The notes below the pieces were generated by a model that did no database searches, was not told the origin of the DNA, and saw nothing but the letters and a program-made list of their open reading frames with translations. 64,000 nt of DNA from Branchiostoma floridae (lineage: Eukaryota > Chordata > Leptocardii > Amphioxiformes > Branchiostomatidae), in assembly GCF_000003815.2 (NCBI RefSeq), contig NC_049995.1, positions 1,204,587 to 1,268,586 of the forward strand. The letters are read 5' to 3'. This document shows positions 61,301 to 64,000 of the stretch, piece by piece (the stretch's first letter is position 1; each line of letters opens with the position of its first letter). The position numbers were made by a program, and so were the translations under genes.

Positions 61301-64000
61301 AAAGTAATTCATACAATAAAAAATATTTCATGGAGTCTCCGAAATCTTGTTGGCAATATAGTTTCACAAAGTTTGAAAATTTTCAGGTTTTCATGTTGGC
61401 AACCGTCTGTTGACAGGCATTTTTGACGAAATTCTCTGATTTCCGTTCTAATAATGTATTTTTCTTGCTTTTTACCTCCATGAAGTGTAATGGAGGTTAT
61501 ATGTCATTAGCGTTTTCTGTAAGTGTATGTCTGTGTGTGAACAAGATCTCTCAAGAACGCCGGTATGGATTTTTTTTATACTTGGTGTGTTAGTGGGGTG
61601 TGATGAAAGCTGGAAATGATATTTTGCACCCCCCAAGCGGCTTCCCTTGGCACTGCAGCGTAACTTTCGGTTTTGCTATCTCGTGTTCTGAACACGCTAT
61701 GGTCACGATTTGTAGGTGTTAGATGCTATGCTCTTGTGCTCTGGAAGAAGGAAAAAACGTTTGGCCTCCCTAGCGGCTAGTTTGAAGATAGCAGGGGCAC
61801 TTTTGTCAAAAAACTATGAAGAGGAGAACTCAAGGAGGAGAACGGATTTTCATGATTTTTGATAATATTATGTAGGTACCTTAGACATCGCTGTACAAGA
61901 TGAATAACTTAATATGCAAAATATGATTACATTTGCATAATGAATGAGAGTATTCCATTATAGCAGTTTTTTCAATGTTTTTCTTGTCCCGGACATACTA
62001 CGTCTTGACATTTAGGTGGTAGATAGCTTTTAGCGTCATAACAAAGTGGGGCAAGTTTCAGTCCCCTAACATTTCACTGCGGAACTGCAGGGACGTTTTT
62101 GTAAAGAGACGAAAAAGAGGATCATTGCAGAAAGGAACGACAAATTACCATTATCTTGGGCATGCGGATAGCTTAGACAAAAATTTTCATAATAATATAC
62201 ATGTTATGCAAATGAGAGCTTTATTTGCATGATCAATGAGGAAATTATATTTTTTTGACCTTTGGTTTATTCATGAAAGCTCAAATCGGCCTGCAGGCCG
62301 CTTTCTATTAAGATCACGATGGAAGAGGCAAGGGTCAGACAAAGTACATAACAGAGATACAGTTATAAATCTATATACACAATTTACATAGTTACATACA
62401 AAACACATGGTAGAAACTGCTACCTGATTCAAAACCGTTTATTTTGGCCGTTCCCGAGTCTCTTCAAAGAAGCCAGAGTTGTGGCTGTGCGTATGTCCGA
62501 TGGTAGACTGTTCCAGATGTTCAGAATGTTTCTGGCTGGGGTTTTGACACAGCAAGTTGATTGCTTGTGTTGGTTGTTTTGTATAGTCCCATTGTTTTCA
62601 ATAACTCGACTTAAATAAATAAACACACCCAACTCCGCCTCAGGTTGACTAAAATAAGCCCCCCAGTCTGAATAGATGTTGCTGATATGCAATTACTTAT
62701 TTAAAAAGTTGAACATGGAACAATTTAGATCAGAAAGACATAGGCGATAAGAATTTCAACGAAATTAAGTTGAATATTTCTATCCTTTTTTTGGACGAAG
62801 CGGGGCTTTAGCGAATATCCTTGAAGCACCCTGCGAGGTGAAGTGGTCCAACTCCTACCAGATCAAACCTGCAGAGGAGGGCGGGAAGTGTCTTTACTTT
62901 GTTGCGGCGTCTAAAGGCGACATTTTTGTTGTCTTTTCCGCCATCCCGAGGGACAAGACCACCTGGTACCATCTCCAGATCAGTTTCCAAGGTGTCGCGC
63001 TGTACAAGGTAACAATAATAAATAAAATAATTAATAAAATAATGACCCATTTTGGTAATGTTATCATCACCATGTGTAATGTTATGTCCTCACTCACTCA
63101 CTCTCACTCACGGCCCGTAACGTCAGTGGTCGTAGGGGCTCCCCGGCATCCAGTAGCAGTGATCCGTGCCCATCTTGCTCTGTCCTCTGCCCCTCTGATG
63201 AGCTGTTAGGCCAGTCCATGTCTTGATATTGTCCAGCCACGTCTTCCTTGGCCTACCTCGTTTCTTCCCTCCTGCTACTGTGCCTTGTAGTATGGTTTTC
63301 GGAAGGGAGTTGTGTCGACAGATGTGGACGAACCATGTTATGTACAAGTTTCTTAAACTTAATCATATTTCACAGGGATTGAAACTGATTAAGTACGAGG
63401 GAGCGAAAAGCGCTAGAAGTCTAGGAGACTCCAAACTGTTTCAGCCATACTTCATTTGCATTGAAGAAGACATGGACAAACAACAAACCTACATCAGATA
63501 CGGCATCGGCTCAGATAATTCGGTAAGTAAAACAATTAGGTATCTAAAACGTTTGTCATTTTAAACAAACTATAGCGTCATGAATTGCATAACTGCTCCC
63601 TACTGTATAAGATTGTACAACAGTATTATGTCTAATGTTTCCTTCGGCAGGAAAAGGGCTTGATCTACATGGTCTACACTGATGAGAGTAAACCAATAGG
63701 TATCCGATTCTACTCATTTGGTAGCGGGGAAAATGACGTAGAGATCATGGACGCGAGGATCATTGAAGGAAGCGCCACAGGAGAGATGGAATGTACAGGA
63801 GGAACTGTCATGGTGGATGGCAGATGTGTGGAAGACTGTCACCCAGAATGTAACGGTGAGACTTTCTATGACTGGAGTAAGTCACCTTCGAAATGTCTTG
63901 AATATATTCCATAAAAATCTTATTAAGTATTCCATTTGCTAAAACTCTATCTTGCAATACAGGATGTATTCCGAAGTCTCCGGGATCAAAGCTGGACACC
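37243..64000 (+). CDS. Gene 2: MACPF pore-former, probably continuing into FAMeT/lectin modules
   Basis: Nineteen exons (37243-37369, 45795-45911, 46984-47151, 47529-47617, 48041-48138, 49375-49525, 50725-50837, 52306-52453, 53027-53109, 54585-54691, 54926-55118, 55368-55616, 55984-56076, 56379-56472, 56969-57106, 58365-58444, 59066-59150, 60260-60346, 60480-60577) join with matching phase and no internal stop. They give 772 complete codons plus two bases. The AG-phase donor at 60578 then fits the FAMeT exon at 62801, which supplies the missing third base. Further exons are 63376-63522, 63651-63855 and 63963-64000 (cut by the window). If the rest follows gene 1, the total is 4,368 nt including the stop (1,455 aa), an exact multiple of three. 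The alternative is a stop TAA at 60579-60581, giving 773 aa. MACPF proteins oligomerise and insert beta-hairpins into membranes; the lectin modules would supply targeting. The role in immunity or defence is inferred. Confidence 0.7.
37448..38643 (-). mobile_element. LINE 3' half (intron 1 of gene 2), split by the gypsy element
   Basis: Minus-strand frames encode RT C-terminal pieces: LLYGCESWVLTNKDISRLQA, RRMLGHVKRM-like (LRWLGHVKRMDEGRIP) and GRPRKRW at the end. Upstream pieces (38530-38024) contain GVKQGSVLSSILF. The 3' tail is (AAGATGTA)-like near 37448-37480. The remainder of the element continues at 43533-43612 beyond the gypsy insertion: HAYQKG on one side and RSTSDMIFAIRQL on the other join across the insertion. 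It is a dead copy. Confidence 0.8.
38649..38873 (+). repeat. Gypsy 5' LTR
   Basis: 225 bp, begins TGTAGTGATTTAG and ends GGACACCACA. It would contain the element's promoter. No difference from the 3' LTR is seen. Confidence 0.93.
38875..38892 (+). promoter_or_regulatory. Gypsy primer-binding site
   Basis: TGGCGACGAGGAGTACAA begins one base after the 5' LTR. The initial TGG pairs with the CCA end of a tRNA. Which tRNA is not determined. Confidence 0.7.
38903..43066 (+). CDS. Gypsy gag-pol polyprotein, 1,387 aa
   Basis: One continuous frame with gag and pol fused and no frameshift. Gag spans about 1-270, then two CCHC zinc knuckles: C276-C279-H284-C291 (x6 before the last Cys instead of the usual x4) and C298-C301-H306-C311. 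Protease has D367-S-G-A. Reverse transcriptase has L-D597-L and the IADD box (D659, D660). RNase H has D806, E845 or E847, and D872. The integrase zinc site is H1017/H1020 with C1047/C1050; its catalytic triad D1081, D1136, E1172 has exact D-35-E spacing. The C-terminal tail is Thr/Glu-rich. IADD in place of YVDD and the gag-pol layout suggest a Mag-like or related Ty3/gypsy lineage; that lineage is inferred. All catalytic residues are present. Confidence 0.95.
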   Translation: MSEEGNPAEQVQENPAAQAQGGNHAAGESSDEEENPGAAVVHLGGDIGSLPAFTVGGDSSAIAARWKRWKRSFGLYLVGKGIKDDEQKKALLLHTAGMSVQDIFYTKVAEDNTKTYKQTVKILDEYFIPKSNVAFERHVFRQIKQQNGETIDQLVCRLRQKATTCDYGEKVDEHIRDQVIEGGLDHKLKRKFLEKGGSLTLEKLMDIAKAHENVGYQLGEMTGQVNALAVRPKKDFSRSTQRGPPSNSKKETFQGRSKVHPWPGYRRKPNPRQETCFGCGRQGHFAKDKSCPARGKQCSKCGKLNHFKAVCRSQGQGKSNTNTVQTEHVQSSETESNFVFSVGQTGTRDGTVTLKIGGVTLQNVLIDSGATSNILSKPTWQNLKKQQVKCWNQNKTSKNLYSYGSSRPLPTLGTFTAEVKCPINGAQTEGKFVVLDGHGRDLLCKETAEELKVLKVGPTAVTEINSLQEKLTPWKQEKYKEVFTGIGLLKNYELALNIDESVEPVAQPLRRVPYGLRDKVDKKLDELLELGIIEEVPEGPTGWVSPLVVVPKPDGDVRVCVDMRRANECIIRERQPIPTIEDVLHDLNGSTVFSKLDLKWGFHQIQLREEDRYVTTFSTHKGLFRYRRLMFGLTSAPEKYQQIVRDVLKSCQGVANIADDVIVHGRDVSEHDARLVAVLDRLKEVGLTVNQGKCEFRMSKLTFFGHELTSGGIDPSEEKIAAVQATEAPKNASEVRSFLGLVHYVAKFVPDLATKVEPLQKLVRKNEPFVWGRQQEEAFQHLKKILTKTDTLAYFDGEAKTRIVADASPVGLGAVLLQLQGERWRAIAYASRQLSDVERRYSQTEKEALALVWACERFHMYTFGREFELETDHKPLEHIYAKTSKPSARIERWVLRLQGYPYKVVYRPGKTNIADALSRLNEKSKDKSGEEYDFVRSVVETSTPVSLTPREIERASAEDTELQQVRECIKTGNWEMAPVKSYVHVNKELTVYGMLVLRGTRIIIPKSLRQRVVDLAHEGHQGVRKTKERLRTKVWWPKMEADAEKKCKSCHGCQVVGENIPPEPMARVKPPTGPWQACGADLLGPLPTGENILVVVDYYSRYFEVAIMKSTSSRKVIEQLETIFARFGNPNTLRTDNGPQFISAEFKEFLQEQGIEHQRTTPLWPQANGEVERQNRTLMKAIRIARVEGKDWKSELNKFLQAYRSTPQVTTGETPYKLMFGREMRSKLPELPKEPNLLNEEVRDRDFSRKIAGKEYADKRRRAVENNLEPGDLVLIRQEKKDKMFTNYQSTPCRVIRKDGGEVTFRNAEGNVMKRNASFVKTYNKPAPVGDETTSTPPVTAETTMTPESSVSETTSVAETTRAEATTANRYVTRSGRISKPPERLNL
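43289..43302 (+). promoter_or_regulatory. Gypsy polypurine tract
   Basis: AAGGAAAGGAGGGA sits directly upstream of the 3' LTR. It would prime plus-strand DNA synthesis. Confidence 0.85.
43303..43527 (+). repeat. Gypsy 3' LTR
   Basis: 225 bp, the same sequence as the 5' LTR by eye, followed by the CTACC duplication. Confidence 0.93.
43533..43612 (-). mobile_element. LINE fragment upstream of the gypsy insertion
   Basis: The minus strand reads RAKIEPKVQEWQHAYQKG and continues into the LINE at 38643 once the gypsy element is removed. It ends abruptly near 43612 (5' truncation). Confidence 0.7.
43615..44690. mobile_element. MITE family E, copy 2, split by a LINE
   Basis: The left piece (GGGTTAATGACC..GGTTAATGGTGTC, to about 43648) and right piece (ATAACGCCTGGGCC..GAGCGAAGCGAACGAGG, from about 44606) correspond to adjoining parts of the element at 5409-5578. 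The LINE at 43658-44607 sits between them. Confidence 0.65.
43658..44607 (+). mobile_element. 5'-truncated LINE (CR1/Jockey-like) in intron 1 of gene 2
   Basis: It begins inside reverse transcriptase at RLFADDCLLYIEV (catalytic ADD) and continues with QFNPDKCYIMHITN and HPYLGVTLTTGLKWGVHVNK. After a one-base frameshift near 43970 it resumes with SLVYTSLVRPNLEYAATVWD and ends at NLLSPSTVVASSLDSFKERL. The 3' end is an (AGATAC)n tail. It is dead by truncation. The minus-strand relative is at 12764-13439. Confidence 0.85.
45120..45310. mobile_element. Foldback element, second copy (intron 1 of gene 2)
   Basis: The left arm AGCAGTTACTCAAGCCACTG..GGAAACGGTCAGAC and the right arm GTCTGACCGTTTCC..CAGTTGCTTAAGTACCTG are inverted. 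The same family is at about 8190-8460; a one-arm fragment lies at 49205-49275. Confidence 0.7.
45383..45432. repeat. Perfect short palindrome
   Basis: GAGCTGCAGTAAATAACTAAA is followed almost immediately by its exact inverse, making a hairpin with about 21-bp arms. It would fold in the gene 2 intron 1 transcript. Confidence 0.8.
45795..49525 (+). CDS. Gene 2 exons 2-6: N-terminal region before the MACPF core
   Basis: Exons 45795-45911, 46984-47151, 47529-47617, 48041-48138 and 49375-49525. Exons 2-3 encode a charged, probably helical stretch (DYLKEALQKAAAEDAP; later a Gln/Glu/Lys-rich run). Exon 4 encodes an Ala/Pro/Gly/Lys low-complexity linker (about residues 138-167). Exon 6 encodes a Gly/Met/Cys segment (MGMGGTLMNGCFGTGYVPG) that probably begins the globular part. 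I recognise no named domain here. The region may be a propeptide or stalk between the N-terminal anchor and the MACPF domain. Confidence 0.7.
46015..46235. mobile_element. Foldback element in intron 2 of gene 2
   Basis: The left arm CCAGTCTTTGACTTTGTCAA..CTGCTGTCGTGAC and the right arm GTCACGACAGCACG..TTGACAAAGACTGG are inverted. A short related piece lies at 54800-54860 in intron 10. Confidence 0.7.
47888..47968. repeat. Short interspersed repeat, copy 1 (intron 4)
   Basis: CATCCGGTTTACACTGG..TATGATCTG..TTCATGGCAGA matches 53985-54058, which lies within a LINE remnant. Confidence 0.55.
48162..49004. repeat. Long near-perfect palindrome in intron 5 of gene 2
   Basis: The left arm 48162-48569 and right arm 48597-49004 are inverted copies over about 408 bp each, separated by a loop of about 27 bp. 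Matching landmarks include AATGCATCAATACACATCC, CTCATGG, CTTTACTTTTCCATGAGTGC and AAAACACTGCTA..ATTTAGTGAAG. By eye the arms differ by scattered substitutions and small indels. The gene 2 pre-mRNA would form a very long hairpin here. Non-coding. Confidence 0.85.
50260..50290. repeat. Poly-C tract
   Basis: A run of Cs at about 50272-50285, within intron 6 of gene 2. Confidence 0.7.
50725..56076 (+). CDS. Gene 2 MACPF domain exons 7-13
   Basis: Exons 50725-50837, 52306-52453, 53027-53109, 54585-54691, 54926-55118, 55368-55616 and 55984-56076 (about residues 251-579). It starts with a Gly-rich strand (YYIGVGFDGRGEYSS). The MACPF signature YGTHY is at about residues 407-411 in exon 11 (IIRYGTHYIKSAKFGG). 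It is followed by a Ser/Ala-rich amphipathic stretch (SFSVSAQASYSGMF), as expected for a membrane-inserting hairpin segment. The YGTHY signature is shared with perforin, complement C6-C9 and cnidarian MACPF toxins. I did not assign a closer subfamily. Confidence 0.85.
51440..51770 (+). repeat. SINE copy in intron 7 of gene 2
   Basis: Starting with GATCTTGTGCCCTAGGGAAA, it runs on to GGGGTCCTTACCGTTGTGAA and CTTTGTAACACCGTC. These match the bodies of the SINEs at 4255, 21881 and 31078. The head is degraded. Confidence 0.6.
52486..52762. mobile_element. TIR element in intron 8 of gene 2
   Basis: The left end AACTAAACTTGACCTAACC.. and right end ..GGTTAGGTAAAGTTTAGTT are inverted, as are the inner GACCCGTCTACT / AGTAGACGGGTC. 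About 277 bp, GC-rich core, non-coding. Confidence 0.8.
53170..54470 (+). mobile_element. Degenerate LINE reverse transcriptase in intron 9 of gene 2
   Basis: Pieces in shifting frames: IFIDLSKAFDSIHR, DLDFSDDISLLAENLLQAQE, LNANKPKFMA and the terminal DNLRADTNLSEVRKIPSLMK followed by DRVEWR. These are typical of RTE/Nimb-like element RTs from mid-domain to the C-terminus. Multiple stops. A short unrelated repeat is nested near 53985-54058. Confidence 0.75.
54455..54535. repeat. (TA)n microsatellite
   Basis: TATATATATATATA runs on both sides of a short palindromic core, between the LINE remnant and exon 10. Confidence 0.7.
55863..55902. repeat. Short hairpin in intron 12
   Basis: GACCTAGTCTC and GAGACTAGGTC flank a loop containing CTCGCGAG. 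Confidence 0.7.
56379..60581 (+). CDS. Gene 2 exons 14-19: post-MACPF C-terminal region, unrecognised
   Basis: Exons 56379-56472, 56969-57106, 58365-58444, 59066-59150, 60260-60346 and 60480-60577. Exon 14 is a short helical bridge (EEFQLSMDKKRLALERAIAV). The rest (about 162 residues) holds GGKPGCQTDLL, FFDLQRDVGRD, WNCHHPGKTFHAYNSW and CFGFVMTYHESTGKL. Alternating hydrophobic residues and few cysteines suggest a beta-rich accessory fold, in the position where other MACPF proteins carry membrane-targeting domains. I cannot name the family. The donor at 60578 (GTAAAA) contains an in-frame TAA at 60579-60581, so intron retention would end the protein here. Confidence 0.65.
57176..58170 (+). repeat. 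Octamer-type interspersed repeat in intron 15
   Basis: It starts with a small hairpin (ACCTCCACGAAATAGTAATGGAGG), then CCCCCTAGCG, TGCTATGGTCACAATTG and ATGCAAAT motifs. The same family is at 60722-61060, 61480-62257 and, in variant form, at 470-1040. Confidence 0.6.
60722..62257 (+). repeat. Repeat copies between exon 19 and the FAMeT exon
   Basis: Two copies of the family, at about 60722-61060 and 61480-62257, each beginning with a TTACCTCCATGAA..GGAGGT hairpin. No open frame with signal-peptide character and splice-site support was found in this stretch. An AATAAA lies at about 61309. Confidence 0.6.
62258..62605 (-). mobile_element. LINE 3' end (CR1/Jockey-like), minus strand
   Basis: The minus strand reads ARNILNIWNSLPSDIRTATT then SLKRL, the C-terminal end of a CR1/Jockey RT. 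Its 3' UTR includes GCCTGCAGGCCGATTTGAGC, shared with the + strand copy at 36160-36630. Confidence 0.7.
62801..64000 (+). CDS. Second copy of FAMeT-like exons plus start of the Cys-rich exon (gene 2 3' part)
   Basis: Exons 62801-63008, 63376-63522, 63651-63855 and 63963-64000 (truncated by the window end). They are nearly identical to 1713-2768 of gene 1. By eye the protein differs at four sites: S to A in the first exon, V to I and D to A in the second, and I to V in the third. The reading frame is intact. Introns are also similar except for a 247-bp LINE tail inserted at 63088-63334. Phase allows direct joining to exon 19 of the MACPF part. Confidence 0.85.
63088..63334 (-). mobile_element. 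LINE 3' tail inserted in the FAMeT intron of gene 2
   Basis: 247 bp flanked by the 9-bp duplication ATGTTATGT (63079-63087 and 63335-63343). The minus strand encodes HNSLPKTILQGTVAGGKKRG and RPRKTWLDNIKTWTG, a LINE RT C-terminus, and ends in a (GTGAGTGA)n tail. It is absent from the same intron of gene 1. Confidence 0.9.

Larger units (their letters stand above)
62620..64000 (+). repeat. Tandem paralogue segment, copy 2
   Basis: Partner of the segment at 1545-2768 and cut by the window edge. Intron sequence is nearly as similar as exon sequence, so the duplication is recent or homogenised by gene conversion. Confidence 0.85.

Noticed and set aside
61381-61426. Alternative last exon of the MACPF gene (acceptor at 61385-61386, 13 codons, TGA)
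   Set aside because: The phase fits, but it lies in repeat-derived DNA and adds only a short tail. The stop at 60579 or the join to 62801 is better supported.

Overview
The window looks like animal nuclear DNA, most likely from a cephalochordate (amphioxus, Branchiostoma). That assignment is inference. It rests on short GT-AG exons separated by repeat-rich introns, many small terminal-inverted-repeat (TIR) elements, tRNA-derived SINEs, several LINE clades, and F-type lectin and MACPF domains. I see no bacterial operon, CRISPR array or rRNA.

Two host genes dominate, both on the + strand, and they appear to be tandem copies of one gene. Gene 1 occupies 1713-8026 and enters from the left edge. 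It carries a farnesoic-acid-O-methyltransferase-like (FAMeT-like) domain, a Cys-rich block, two hevein-like modules and two F-type (fucose-binding) lectin domains, then a stop. Gene 2 starts at 37243 with a hydrophobic N-terminus. It runs through 19 phase-consistent exons encoding a MACPF pore-forming domain and an unrecognised C-terminal region (to about 60577). The last donor is then in the correct phase to join a near-identical copy of gene 1's FAMeT exon at 62801, which continues to the right edge. If the join is real, the full product is an anchor/signal-MACPF-FAMeT-hevein x2-F-lectin x2 protein of about 1,455 residues: a pore-former with carbohydrate-binding modules built in. No separate first exon was found for the FAMeT part of either copy, which supports the join. 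The alternative is a MACPF protein ending at a TAA that overlaps the donor (60579-60581). This fusion is the main candidate for something undescribed.

Between the genes (8-37 kb) is mobile-element territory: foldback and TIR elements, a Harbinger-like element at 11939-12666, LINE fragments, a 578-bp internally deleted mariner at 18339-18916, SINEs, and a tandem duplication of about 1.3 kb whose first unit was later split by a 3.2-kb L1/Tx1-type LINE with a 15-bp target duplication. One isolated minus-strand terminal exon (17557-17724) is the only other host coding signal, possibly from a TNF/C1q-like protein.

Intron 1 of gene 2 (37370-45794) holds an intact Ty3/gypsy retrotransposon (38649-43527). 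Its 225-bp LTRs look identical and it has one uninterrupted 1,387-codon gag-pol frame. It is nested inside an older antisense LINE. Other introns of gene 2 hold an 800-bp near-perfect palindrome (48162-49004), a degenerate LINE and several foldback elements.
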